A stretch of 64,000 bases of DNA, taken from NCBI RefSeq assembly GCF_004364125.1, contig NZ_SNZV01000005.1, positions 1-64,000 of the forward strand. The letters are read 5' to 3'. The position numbers and the translations under genes were made by a program. The notes beneath the pieces were generated by a model. It was not told where the DNA came from, searched no databases, and saw only the letters and a program-made list of their open reading frames with translations. Numbering within the stretch: position 1 is the first letter of the stretch; the number at the start of each line of letters is the position of its first letter. The stretch comes from Sphingobacterium paludis (lineage in GTDB: Bacteria > Bacteroidota > Bacteroidia > Sphingobacteriales > Sphingobacteriaceae). This document shows positions 10,849-19,842 of this stretch, in pieces.

Positions 10849-11750
10849 TGAGTTTGACAAAAGAATATATTGCAGAAAGCTATCGAACGATTCAGGACGA
10901 AATAACGAAGGGGCTAGAGCAGTTGGATGGTCAAGCGCTATTTAAAGAGGAAATTTGGGAACGCGATGGTGGCGGTGGCGGCCGAACACGAATACTACAA
11001 GACGGTCATGTATTCGAAAAAGGGGGCGTTAATTTTTCTGCCGTGCATGGAAAACTACCAGAAGCAATTAAGAAAGCTTTTGGAGTGGATGATGAAGATT
11101 TCTTTGCTACGGGTATCAGTATCGTCATTCACCCAAACAACCCATGGGTGCCGATCATCCATATGAATGTGCGTTACTTTGAACTAAATGACCAAGTAAA
11201 ATGGTTTGGTGGAGGCATTGATCTTACCCCGCATTACGTGATCGAAGATGACGCCCGGTTCTTCCACCAGATGATGAAAAATGTTTGCGACAAACATCAT
11301 CCGACATTCTATCAAGATTTTAAAACCTGGGCAGATAACTACTTTTTTATAAAACATCGACAAGAGACTCGCGGTATTGGCGGAATCTTTTATGATAAAT
11401 TGACACCTGAAAAAACAAACCTATCAGAAGAGCAATTGTTCAATTTTTCCTGCGATCTAGCTAGAACTTTTGTTCCTACATATACCGAAATTGTCAATCG
11501 AAACCGAAATTCCAACTTTGGCGCCGCAGAAAAAAATTGGCAACTACTTCGCCGAGGACGTTACGTAGAATTCAATTTAGTTTACGACTCTGGTACGCGT
11601 TTTGGCTTGGAAACCAACGGCCGCATAGAGTCTATTTTAATGAGCTTGCCAGCGCAAGCGAATTGGGCATACGATTACAAACCACAACCAAACTCCTTGG
11701 AAGAGCATACGCTTTCCTTGCTAAAGAAGGATATCAATTGGGTGGTTTAA
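10848..11750 (+). CDS. hemF: Oxygen-dependent coproporphyrinogen III oxidase
   Basis: A 300-residue enzyme that oxidatively decarboxylates coproporphyrinogen III to protoporphyrinogen IX, using molecular oxygen, in heme synthesis. Family signatures are FEKGGVNFSAVHG, the active-site region NPWVPIIHMNVRYFE, WFGGGIDLTPHY and the C-terminal RRGRYVEFNLVYDSGTRFGL. The frame opens earlier at 10767, but the ATG at 10848 overlaps the gpsA stop (TAATG) and gives the standard length, so it is the better start. It implies an aerobic or facultative organism, in line with KatG and the many oxidases around. Confidence 0.96.
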   Translation: MSLTKEYIAESYRTIQDEITKGLEQLDGQALFKEEIWERDGGGGGRTRILQDGHVFEKGGVNFSAVHGKLPEAIKKAFGVDDEDFFATGISIVIHPNNPWVPIIHMNVRYFELNDQVKWFGGGIDLTPHYVIEDDARFFHQMMKNVCDKHHPTFYQDFKTWADNYFFIKHRQETRGIGGIFYDKLTPEKTNLSEEQLFNFSCDLARTFVPTYTEIVNRNRNSNFGAAEKNWQLLRRGRYVEFNLVYDSGTRFGLETNGRIESILMSLPAQANWAYDYKPQPNSLEEHTLSLLKKDINWVV

Positions 11751-11771
11751 CCACTTATTAGACAGATTTTA

Positions 11772-13025
11772 ATGATACATTATAAACGTTTTACTTTAGA
11801 TAATGGCTTACGCGTCCTTGTTCACGAGGATCACAATACAGCGATGGCCTGCGTCAATATATTATATGATGTGGGCGCACGGGACGAATCACCGGATAAG
11901 ACCGGTTTTGCCCATCTTTTTGAACATCTCATGTTTGGAGGATCGGTCAACGTTCCCCAATTCGACGCGCCTCTTCAAGAGGTTGGTGGAGAAAACAACG
12001 CATTTACCAGTAACGACATAACCAACTACTATATCACTTTGCCTTCGGCAAATATCGAAACAGCATTTTGGTTGGAGAGCGATCGTATGCTGAGTCTAGC
12101 CTTTAGCGAACAGAGTTTAGCAGTGCAGCGCAATGTCGTGGCCGAAGAATTTAAGCAGCGTTATCTCAATCAACCTTATGGAGATGTTTGGCTTCGTTTA
12201 CGGCCACTAGCCTATAAGGTGCACCCATATAGCTGGGCAACGATAGGTAAAGATCTGCGCCATATCGAGGAAGCGACGATGGAAGACGTGAAGTCTTTTT
12301 TTCAAAAGTACTATGTGCCGAATAATGCGATTATGGTTGTTAGTGGCGATGTCGATGTAGAACAGGTCAAAGCCTTGACCGAAAAATGGTTTGGTAGTAT
12401 CCCTTCTAGAAAACTCGAAAAGCGAAATCTGCCTGCCGAGCCGCGGCAAACTGAGGCGCGGCGCGAAATAGTAGAAGCGGATGTGCCTGTTGATAGCCTG
12501 TATATTGCTTTCCATGGCGTCGATCGGCTGCACCCGGACTATCCGGCCATGGATCTCTTATCCGATATTCTTTCCCGAGGCAGTTCATCACGGCTGTATC
12601 GAGCCCTTGTTAAAGATCAGCCGCTTTTCAGCGAAGTCAATGCTTACGTCATGGGATCCGTGGATAATAATCTCTTTGTGATCGAGGGCAAGCCATTGCC
12701 GCATGTGTCCCTTGCAGAAGCAGAAGAACTGTTATGGAACCAATTGGCGCTCATAAAACAAGAGAATGTGACCGATATGGAACTTCAAAAAGTAAAGAAT
12801 AAGGTAGAATCTACGATGGTTTTTGCGGAGCTATCCATTTTGGATAAAGCGATGAATCTTGCCTTTTACGAAGCTTTGCAAGACGCTGCGCTCTATAACG
12901 AAGAAGTAGAAAAATACCTTGCTGTATCGACTACAGACTTGCAACGCGTAGCGCAACATATCTTTGTAAAAGAGAATTCATCCACCTTGCTGTATCATGC
13001 TAAAGAAAAACAACATGCTGAATAG
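11772..13025 (+). CDS. M16 family zinc metallopeptidase, catalytic subunit
   Basis: A 417-residue pitrilysin-type peptidase. The inverted zinc motif HLFEH is at residues 48-52 (GFAHLFEHLMFGG), and the third ligand is probably a Glu in VAEEFKQRYLNQPYGD. No signal peptide is seen, so the enzyme is probably cytoplasmic, unlike the exported M16 members. It begins 21 bases after hemF and overlaps the next gene, which encodes the partner half. Bacterial M16B enzymes commonly work as a heterodimer of one catalytic and one non-catalytic chain, which fits this pair. The physiological substrate is unknown. Confidence 0.94.
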   Translation: MIHYKRFTLDNGLRVLVHEDHNTAMACVNILYDVGARDESPDKTGFAHLFEHLMFGGSVNVPQFDAPLQEVGGENNAFTSNDITNYYITLPSANIETAFWLESDRMLSLAFSEQSLAVQRNVVAEEFKQRYLNQPYGDVWLRLRPLAYKVHPYSWATIGKDLRHIEEATMEDVKSFFQKYYVPNNAIMVVSGDVDVEQVKALTEKWFGSIPSRKLEKRNLPAEPRQTEARREIVEADVPVDSLYIAFHGVDRLHPDYPAMDLLSDILSRGSSSRLYRALVKDQPLFSEVNAYVMGSVDNNLFVIEGKPLPHVSLAEAEELLWNQLALIKQENVTDMELQKVKNKVESTMVFAELSILDKAMNLAFYEALQDAALYNEEVEKYLAVSTTDLQRVAQHIFVKENSSTLLYHAKEKQHAE

Positions 13026-14292
13026 AAGCCTAGCTCCCCGAAAACATCATATACAACATATTGACCTTATAGAGCCGGAGGCATTGACCTTTGGTAATGG
13101 TTTAAAAGCTTTTGTTTTTCGCGCTAACGATCAAGATCTTGTAAAAGCTGAATTTGTCTTCCAAAATCATTTTTCGATACCGGAAAACCCTCTGCTGCAT
13201 ACTTGCCTCAGCCACATGATGAAAGAAGGCACGACGAGCCGCTCGAGTGCTCAAATAGCTGAAGAAGTAGATTTTTATGGCGCTTATCTTGTTCCTGAAT
13301 ACAGCTTTGATCACACATCGTTAACATTGTATACGCTAACCAAGCATGTCGCTTCCGTGTTACCCGTCCTGCATGATGTGTTGAACCATTCGGTTTTTCC
13401 GGAAGCAGAATTGGAAACATATATCCGAAACAATAAGCAGACGCTGCAAATATCCTTGCAAAAAAACGATTATGTAGCGCGTCGGTTGTTTTACACGCAG
13501 CTGTTTGGAAAGAATCGTTATGGACAGACGCCTACCATCGAATCCTACGAGCAATTAAACCGTGAAGATTTGACGGCACTTTATGCGCGTCAAATCCAAC
13601 CAGGAAACTGCACCTTACTTCTTTCCGGCAATGTCTCCAATGAGATTATACATGCTTTTCAGGAGCTTTTTGGAGGTGCCTGGACAAACGATAGCATCGA
13701 TTTAACGTATGAGGAACCGGTTTTCCCGGCCTTCAAGCCTGAAACTATCGTGGAAAATCGATCCGAAGCGCTGCAGTCTGCAATTCGCTTAGGCATGCCC
13801 GGTATAAACCGGACCCATGCCGATTACCCGGCTGTACAATTCGTCAATACGCTCTTCGGCGGCTATTTCGGCTCTCGTCTTATGCGAAACATACGGGAAG
13901 AAAAGGGTTTTACGTACAGTATTGGCTCGGCATTAGCAAGTTTAAAATACAATGGATTTTTTACTATTGCTACAGAAGTTGGCGTCGAATCTACGCAAGC
14001 AACCCTAACCGAAATCGAGAAAGAATTTGCTGCTTTAAGCCATACCTTAGCCAGCGATCAGGAAATTGATCTGGTCAAAAATTACATGCTCGGATCCATG
14101 CTGGGCAGCCTCGAATCAATTTTCTCCCATGCTGATAAATTCAAAACTGTCTATTTCTCCGGCCTTACGTATGCTTACTTTAAACATTACGCTGCGACCA
14201 TCCAACAGATGAATGCTCAACGTGTACAAGAGATTGCCCGAAAGTATTTCAACTTTAATGATCTTACGAAGATCATCGTCGGTCAGTTATAA
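13015..14292 (+). CDS. M16 family peptidase, non-catalytic subunit
   Basis: About 425 residues, homologous to the preceding gene but with the zinc motif lost: the equivalent position reads HTCLSHMMKEG instead of HxxEH. It keeps the Arg/Tyr substrate-binding signature of the non-catalytic M16B half (GSRLMRNIREEKGFTYSIGS). Together the two genes would form an active heterodimer. The start is either ATG 12997 (29-base overlap) or ATG 13015 (11-base overlap). I chose 13015 because the shorter overlap and the purine-rich AAAGAAAAA upstream suit translational coupling. It is the last gene of the gpsA-hemF-M16-M16 operon. Confidence 0.93.
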   Translation: MLNRSLAPRKHHIQHIDLIEPEALTFGNGLKAFVFRANDQDLVKAEFVFQNHFSIPENPLLHTCLSHMMKEGTTSRSSAQIAEEVDFYGAYLVPEYSFDHTSLTLYTLTKHVASVLPVLHDVLNHSVFPEAELETYIRNNKQTLQISLQKNDYVARRLFYTQLFGKNRYGQTPTIESYEQLNREDLTALYARQIQPGNCTLLLSGNVSNEIIHAFQELFGGAWTNDSIDLTYEEPVFPAFKPETIVENRSEALQSAIRLGMPGINRTHADYPAVQFVNTLFGGYFGSRLMRNIREEKGFTYSIGSALASLKYNGFFTIATEVGVESTQATLTEIEKEFAALSHTLASDQEIDLVKNYMLGSMLGSLESIFSHADKFKTVYFSGLTYAYFKHYAATIQQMNAQRVQEIARKYFNFNDLTKIIVGQL

Positions 14293-14337
14293 ATAGCTCC
14301 GCGATTTCTACCTGATCTGTATATACCTCTTTGTATA

Positions 14338-14376
14338 AAACTCAAATATGCTAATTATTTTAGTATATTTGAGTTT
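14338..14376. promoter_or_regulatory. Palindromic operator candidate overlapping a -7 box (site A)
   Basis: A 17-bp inverted repeat with one mismatch (arms 14338-14354 and 14360-14376, spacer ttatt) has the core ATGCTAA-N5-TTAGTAT. Its right arm contains TATATTTG (14364-14371), an exact -7 box, and it ends 5 bases before the ATG at 14382. The same core, spacer length and position occur at 19026-19058 in front of another DNA-repair-type gene. Confidence 0.65.
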
Positions 14377-14381
14377 CGTAA

Positions 14382-15644
14382 ATGGGTGATATGGGTGAAA
14401 GAATTAAGGAAAAGCTAGAAATTTTAGCAGATGCCGCGAAATATGATGTGAGTTGCAGCTCTAGTGGTAGTAATCGTAAGAATAAGGAAAAAGGGCTAGG
14501 AAATACCGGGGCAGGTATTTGCCATACCTATACGGAAGATGGCCGCTGTGTATCCTTGCTTAAGATTCTACTGACCAATCATTGTATTTATGATTGTGCA
14601 TATTGTGTATCGCGAAAAAGTAATGACATCAAGCGTGCGGCGTTCACGGTGCAAGAAGTAGTAGATCTCACCATAAACTTTTATCGAAGAAATTATATAG
14701 AAGGTTTATTCCTGAGCTCCGGCATTTTTAAAAATGCCGATTATACGATGGAGCGGCTCGTGTTGATTGCAAAGAAGCTGCGGCAGGAGCACAACTTCAA
14801 CGGCTATATCCATTTGAAAACGATTCCTGCTGCTTCACCGGAATTAATTCACGAAGCGGGATTATACGCAGATCGATTGAGCATAAATTTAGAGATACCA
14901 ACCGATTCGGGATTAAAGCTATTGGCGCCGGAAAAGAACCGCGAAGATATGATTCAACCGATGACGTATCTCAAAGATCAATTAATAAAAACCAAAGAAG
15001 AGAAGAAGATATTTAAATCAACACCGCATTTTGCTCCGGCAGGGCAGAGCACACAACTTATCATAGGAGCAACGGGAGAGACCGATAAACAAATTATTAC
15101 AGCAGCCAATTATTTTTATCGGAAGTTTAATATGAAGCGCGTATACTATTCCGGATATGTCCCCATTTCCTACGATAGCCGCCTGCCAGCCATTGGAACG
15201 GAAGTCCCCACGGCGCGCGAAAATAGATTATACCAAAGCGATTGGCTCATGCGGTTTTATGGCTTTCAAGCAAATGAAATTGTAAATGATACCCATCCTT
15301 TACTCGATTTGGATATTGATCCTAAATTAAGTTGGGCATTGCGCAATATGGATCGTTTTCCGATTGATATCAATAAAGATGATTATCAGCTAATTTTACG
15401 CGTGCCGGGGATAGGTGTCGGTTCTGCACAAAAGATTATTGCAGCAAGGCGTTTCGGCCCGCTGAATTTAGATCATCTCAAAAAAATTGGCGTGGCTATC
15501 AATCGAGCAAAATACTTTATTGTTTGTAAAGGATTTATGCAGATCTATGCAGACAAGCGTTCTGATATTATAAAGAGCTATATTTTACATTCGTCAAAAA
15601 GTAAATATTTAGTCACAGGAAATCAGCAACTTCAATTGTTTTAA
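14382..15644 (+). CDS. Putative DNA modification/repair radical SAM protein
   Basis: A 420-residue radical SAM enzyme. The 4Fe-4S motif is C68-x3-C72-x2-C75 (HCIYDCAYC). Near the C terminus LILRVPGIGVGSAQKIIAARRFG is a helix-hairpin-helix DNA-binding motif. It matches the family described as a putative DNA modification/repair radical SAM protein (TIGR03916-type), normally found beside a DUF4130 protein, as here, 2 bases downstream. The chemistry has not been settled; DNA repair is inferred from domain company. ATG 14391 is an alternative start 9 bases inside. A palindrome containing a promoter box lies directly upstream, suggesting repressor control. Confidence 0.9.
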   Translation: MGDMGERIKEKLEILADAAKYDVSCSSSGSNRKNKEKGLGNTGAGICHTYTEDGRCVSLLKILLTNHCIYDCAYCVSRKSNDIKRAAFTVQEVVDLTINFYRRNYIEGLFLSSGIFKNADYTMERLVLIAKKLRQEHNFNGYIHLKTIPAASPELIHEAGLYADRLSINLEIPTDSGLKLLAPEKNREDMIQPMTYLKDQLIKTKEEKKIFKSTPHFAPAGQSTQLIIGATGETDKQIITAANYFYRKFNMKRVYYSGYVPISYDSRLPAIGTEVPTARENRLYQSDWLMRFYGFQANEIVNDTHPLLDLDIDPKLSWALRNMDRFPIDINKDDYQLILRVPGIGVGSAQKIIAARRFGPLNLDHLKKIGVAINRAKYFIVCKGFMQIYADKRSDIIKSYILHSSKSKYLVTGNQQLQLF

Positions 15645-15646
15645 CG

Positions 15647-16426
15647 ATGCAGCATGTCGATCTGTATTATGATGGTTCTTGGGCAGGCCTGTTAACCACC
15701 ATTTTCGAAATTTTTGAATTTAAAATTGTGCCCTTGTCCTTGCGCAGCACAGGTGAAAGGCAGCAGGGTATGTTTCAAACTGAACGTGAAGTATTTACAC
15801 AGCAAGATAAAGCAGATCGTGTGATGCATGGGTTGATAGCAAAGGTGGGTAAAAAAGGCTATGCAGAATTATGGCATACCTATCTGTCTGAACTACCAGA
15901 AGCCGCGCTACTTGTCGTGCGCGTTGCTACCTATTATTTCCATGAGGAAAAAAATGTGCGCTTAAATTTTGCGCAGGATCACATTTTGCAAATGAAGAAG
16001 ATCGTAAAATCAGTCTCGAGAGAACGCCATCGAATGAAGGCATTTACGCGCTTTCAATTGTTAGCAGATGGCCTGTATGTTGCCCTTATCGAACCCGATT
16101 TTAATGTGCTTCCTCTTGTACAACAGCATTTCCAAGATCGCTATGCGGATCAACGTTGGTTAATTTTTGATGTAAAAAGACGTTACGGATTGTTGTATGA
16201 CGGCCAATCGACCAGTGAAGTCACGATGGATCATACGGCCACGATGGCGCATGCAACGCTTATTGATCTCCACGATGCGCAAGAAGAACTGTATGCGGAT
16301 CTATGGAAGCGCTACTTCAAATCTGTTAATATCAAAGAACGGCGTAACATGAAATTACATCTCCAGCACGTACCACGTCGGTATTGGCGATATTTACATG
16401 AAAAATCTTTTGGTATGGAGATTTAA
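15647..16426 (+). CDS. DUF4130 (TIGR03915-type) putative DNA repair protein
   Basis: A 259-residue protein starting MQHVDLYYDGSWAGLLTTIFEIFE, characteristic of the DUF4130 family that partners the radical SAM protein just upstream. Conserved-looking blocks include VSRERHRMKAFTRFQ and the C-terminal VPRRYWRYLHEKSF. In many genomes this domain is fused to a uracil-DNA glycosylase domain of the Cys-rich type; here it ends after the DUF4130 region, so this is the stand-alone form and no glycosylase is nearby. It starts 2 bases after the previous stop, so the pair form one operon. Function is inferred from association only. Confidence 0.88.
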   Translation: MQHVDLYYDGSWAGLLTTIFEIFEFKIVPLSLRSTGERQQGMFQTEREVFTQQDKADRVMHGLIAKVGKKGYAELWHTYLSELPEAALLVVRVATYYFHEEKNVRLNFAQDHILQMKKIVKSVSRERHRMKAFTRFQLLADGLYVALIEPDFNVLPLVQQHFQDRYADQRWLIFDVKRRYGLLYDGQSTSEVTMDHTATMAHATLIDLHDAQEELYADLWKRYFKSVNIKERRNMKLHLQHVPRRYWRYLHEKSFGMEI

Positions 16427-16633
16427 CAAAAGGAAATTCATTGATAATGGGGTTCATTGATAGGGGTTGTTCGCTGTAATCGTTTCCGTATATTTTCGAC
16501 ATTTTTTTTACGCTAGTAAAGCGCTGGCTATCAAGAAACTATTGCTGTGTATAAATTACAATAAGCTGTATTTCAGTTTTTTACAACCTTAAAGATGCTT
16601 AGCTTTACACCACGAAATTAAACATCAATCTTT

Positions 16634-17683
16634 ATGGCGTTCAAAACATTAGGTCAATTTATCATTGAAAAGCAAGCTGACTTTCCATACGCCAAAGGCG
16701 AATTATCTCGTTTACTTCGCGACATCGGCATCGCAGCGAAAGTAATCAATCGGGAAGTGAATAAAGCTGGTTTGGCCGACATTTTGGGCGAAAGTGGTGT
16801 GCAAAATATCCAGGGCGAAGTGCAGAAAAAGCTTGATGTTTATGCCGATGAGCAATTTATCGAAGCGTTGAGCAGAGGGGGTGAGTGTTGCTACATCGCA
16901 TCTGAGGAGCATGAAGATGGTATCGACCTGTCCGTAAATTTAGGTTGCCGGCACGGTAAGTATATCGTGTGCGTAGACCCATTGGATGGTTCTTCGAATA
17001 TAGATCTGAATGTTTCGGTAGGTTCTATATTTTCGATCTATCGCCGTACAAAACAAGATGGCTGCGAAATTTCGATGGAAGAAGTGTTGCAAAGTGGCGA
17101 CAAACAAGTTGCAGCGGGCTACATCATCTACGGATCCTCGACGATGCTGGTGTATACTACTGGGAAAGGAGTTAATGGGTTTACGCTAGATCCGTCCATT
17201 GGCGAATTCTGCCTTTCACATCCGGATATGAAGATTCCAGCGTCAGGAAATATCTATGCGGTTAATGAAGGAAATTATCTAAAATTTCCGCAGTATATTA
17301 AAGATTACATTAAATACTGCCAAGTTGAAGATCCAGCGTCCAACAGGCCATATACGTCGCGGTATATAGGATCCATGGTGGCCGACCTGCATCGAACACT
17401 TATCACCGGTGGCATATTTCTTTATCCCGAAACTTCCCAATATCCACAAGGTAAGCTGAGATTGCTTTACGAATGTAATCCATTAGCTTTTATCGTAGAA
17501 CAGGCCGGAGGGAAATCACTTTCAGGCCGGGAGTCGACATTAAACATACAGCCCACGCAGCTGCACCAGCGAACCTCTATTGTGATCGGCAGTGTGCAGA
17601 TGGTGCAAACGGTACAAGCTTTTATGGATGGCCTTTATGAAACTTCTGAGAGTCGTGGTAACACATTAACCTTTTCTGGATAG
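16634..17683 (+). CDS. fbp: Fructose-1,6-bisphosphatase class I
   Basis: A 349-residue gluconeogenic enzyme that hydrolyses fructose-1,6-bisphosphate to fructose-6-phosphate. The metal-binding signatures are IASEEHED and [24 protein letters not shown], the latter being the sugar phosphatase core. The C-terminal [17 protein letters not shown] is the class I signature. Length is near the bacterial norm. It has its own 207-base upstream region. Unusually, its last 49 bases overlap the 3' end of the convergent exonuclease/GIY-YIG gene on the other strand. Confidence 0.96.
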   Translation: MAFKTLGQFIIEKQADFPYAKGELSRLLRDIGIAAKVINREVNKAGLADILGESGVQNIQGEVQKKLDVYADEQFIEALSRGGECCYIASEEHEDGIDLSVNLGCRHGKYIVCVDPLDGSSNIDLNVSVGSIFSIYRRTKQDGCEISMEEVLQSGDKQVAAGYIIYGSSTMLVYTTGKGVNGFTLDPSIGEFCLSHPDMKIPASGNIYAVNEGNYLKFPQYIKDYIKYCQVEDPASNRPYTSRYIGSMVADLHRTLITGGIFLYPETSQYPQGKLRLLYECNPLAFIVEQAGGKSLSGRESTLNIQPTQLHQRTSIVIGSVQMVQTVQAFMDGLYETSESRGNTLTFSG

Positions 17684-19023
17684 CGCTCTGCATATTGTAG
17701 CACGATCTGCTGCATATAGTAGTTGCTTATGCATTTGTCTCTGTAAGATACGATATCTTCAACATTTGACCATTGGTCGATACATTCCACGAAGCCAAAG
17801 GCATACAGCGCGTCTTCCTTGTAATAGATGTAGCTATACTCGTCTTCGTTTCGTCCGCTATCCAATAAGATGAACGAATGTTTGGCGTTCTTTAGATGGT
17901 CGAAGGCTGCTTCCATCTTAGCCTTATGATCGGCTAGGACCGGTAACTCCTTATAGTCGACTTTACGATCTTCACGAGATTGTGTTGATGGAGAGAAAAA
18001 ACGACATAGGGCAGGAGACAAGCTAAATGTATCCATGAGTTTGCGCAGGAACAAATTTGCTTCGCCTACCGTTTCGAAATACCGCAAATTGTCCGTTTGT
18101 TTATTTATCTTGCTGATGGCCAATCGATCATAGCCCCGGATGTCTTGGTAGTAAATAAGTGCATACTTTGGCTCATAGCGTTTTAAAGCACGGTTATGTA
18201 CAGGCCAATGTTTCTTTATCAATTGGCATTCCATAAGGAGAGCCATGAGTTCCGTACCCGACTCTTCAAAGTCTATTGTACAGATATCATTTATAAATTG
18301 CTGTCGGCGTAATCCGGTATTGGACCCACTGAAATGACTCAACACCCGCTTTCTGATGTTGATCGCCTTACCTACATAAACGATCTTCCCTTTCTTATCC
18401 CTGAAAAGGTAAATCCCTACGGATTCCGGCAGTCTGTTAAACTGCTCGATGGAAAGATGCGTGGGAAGTCGGTGCTCTATGTTTTTGCGTAAACTTTCGC
18501 CCACATAGTCTTGATCGTCGTTCGCCAACAGCAATTCAAATAATTTGACGGTAGCTTCTGCGTCACCCATGGCGCGGTGCCTATCAAGAATGTGTATGGA
18601 AAATTGCTTGCAAATATTTCCGAGACTGTAGGATGGGCGGCCAGGAAAAATTTTGCGTGCCAAACGTACAGTACATAGCTTAGACGCTTGCCAATCGTAT
18701 CCCGCGTGCTTCAGTTCTTTTAGCAGAAAGGTGTAATCGAAATTCACGTTGTGCGCGACGAATATCTTGCCTTGAAGCATATGATATACATCCTCAGCAA
18801 TATCTTCGAATACTGGTGCGTGATCAACCATTTCCGGCGTGATGCCGGTCAAGGTTTGAATTGCCAATGGGATAGCGCACTGTGGATTAACCAAAGAATG
18901 ATATTGCTCCAGCACTTTTTTACCGTTATGGATCAAAATTGCTATTTCGGTAATACGACTGCCGCCGGCGTGGCTGCCCGTGGTTTCAATATCAACTATC
19001 GCAAAGTTCTTTTGTTTAATCAC
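17635..19023 (-). CDS. Exonuclease / GIY-YIG endonuclease fusion (Cho/UvrC-like)
   Basis: A 462-residue two-nuclease protein. Residues 5-165 are a DEDDh exonuclease (D11-x-E13, HNVNFD at 91-96, HRAMGD at 149-154). Residues ~198-280 are a GIY-YIG endonuclease (GIY 203-205, YVG 216-218, R224), as in UvrC and Cho. The C-terminal ~180 residues have no domain I recognise. Fusions of this kind are annotated as epsilon-subunit-like or Cho-like and are thought to act in excision repair; that role is inferred. The start is a GTG at 19023, two bases after a perfect palindrome. The 3' end overlaps fbp by 49 bases. Confidence 0.9.
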   Translation of the reverse strand: MIKQKNFAIVDIETTGSHAGGSRITEIAILIHNGKKVLEQYHSLVNPQCAIPLAIQTLTGITPEMVDHAPVFEDIAEDVYHMLQGKIFVAHNVNFDYTFLLKELKHAGYDWQASKLCTVRLARKIFPGRPSYSLGNICKQFSIHILDRHRAMGDAEATVKLFELLLANDDQDYVGESLRKNIEHRLPTHLSIEQFNRLPESVGIYLFRDKKGKIVYVGKAINIRKRVLSHFSGSNTGLRRQQFINDICTIDFEESGTELMALLMECQLIKKHWPVHNRALKRYEPKYALIYYQDIRGYDRLAISKINKQTDNLRYFETVGEANLFLRKLMDTFSLSPALCRFFSPSTQSREDRKVDYKELPVLADHKAKMEAAFDHLKNAKHSFILLDSGRNEDEYSYIYYKEDALYAFGFVECIDQWSNVEDIVSYRDKCISNYYMQQIVLQYAERYPEKVNVLPRLSEVS

Positions 19024-19025
19024 AA

Positions 19026-19058
19026 TGCAATAATACTAATTTAATTAGTATTATTGCA
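19026..19058. promoter_or_regulatory. Palindromic operator candidate (site B)
   Basis: A perfect 14-bp inverted repeat (19026-19039 / 19045-19058) with spacer tttaa has the core ATACTAA-N5-TTAGTAT. On the minus strand the proximal arm ends TATTATTG, one base off the -7 consensus. It lies 2 bases before the GTG start at 19023 and matches site A at 14338-14376 in core, spacing and placement. Confidence 0.65.
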
Positions 19059-19110
19059 GAGCTTGGGAAAAAAACTGTTTTACGGCAGGGTAGAAAACGT
19101 ATTTTGACCC

Positions 19111-19842
19111 TTACCTGATTTTTAAGCCAATCAAATCCCGAATGGCTACCGAAGCAATAGCGCCGCCGAAAGCAGCAGGAAGGTACGACATGGTGCCATA
19201 GGCCGATTTTTTATAATTGCTCCCATCGGTGTAGAGTAGAGAATCCTTATTGGGAAGCTCTGTTGAAAAAGCTACTTTAATACCGGAATTTATTCCATGC
19301 TTGCGCAGTTTCTTGCGGATATGTTGGGCAAGTTTACAATTATAGGATTCGCCGATATCGGCAATGCGCACTTTCGTCGGGTCAACCTTTCCGCCAGCAC
19401 CCATAGAGCTTACAAAAGGAATTTTTGCCTCCAACGCTCTGCGGATGAAGAAAAGTTTAGGCGTGATACTGTCTATTGCTTCTACGCAGTAATCAGGTTT
19501 CATCTCCAATAATGCGGGTATTTTTTCAGGTATAATAAAATCTTGGACCACATGCAGCTCAAGCTCGGGATTGATGGCGAGCAGACGCTCTTTCATTATC
19601 TGCGCTTTTGCCACGCCATGATTGGTCGCCAAAGCGGGCAGCTGTCTATTCCTATTTGATGGATCGACGGTGTCACCATCGATGATCGTCATTTTCCCTA
19701 CACCAGCACGACATATAAATTCTGCGGCAAATGATCCTACGCCACCCAATCCCAATACCATAACATGCGTATTGGCCAATTTCTCCAGAGCCTCGCGTCC
19801 CGTCAAGGCTTCAGTTCGCGAAAGCCACGATAAATCCTTCAT
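19111..19842 (-). CDS. tcdA: tRNA threonylcarbamoyladenosine dehydratase
   Basis: A 243-residue E1-like (ThiF/HesA fold) enzyme that converts t6A37 of tRNAs reading ANN codons to its cyclic form, using ATP. The start (LSWLSRTEALTGREALEKL) and the nucleotide-binding loop VLGLGGVGSFAAE are typical, followed by IIDGDTVDPSNRNRQLPA with the conserved Asp and Asn-Arg residues. The length fits TcdA rather than ThiF or MoeB, and no CxxC zinc pairs are seen. Its ATG overlaps the stop of the upstream TatD gene (ATGA), so the two are translationally coupled. Confidence 0.93.
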   Translation of the reverse strand: MKDLSWLSRTEALTGREALEKLANTHVMVLGLGGVGSFAAEFICRAGVGKMTIIDGDTVDPSNRNRQLPALATNHGVAKAQIMKERLLAINPELELHVVQDFIIPEKIPALLEMKPDYCVEAIDSITPKLFFIRRALEAKIPFVSSMGAGGKVDPTKVRIADIGESYNCKLAQHIRKKLRKHGINSGIKVAFSTELPNKDSLLYTDGSNYKKSAYGTMSYLPAAFGGAIASVAIRDLIGLKIR

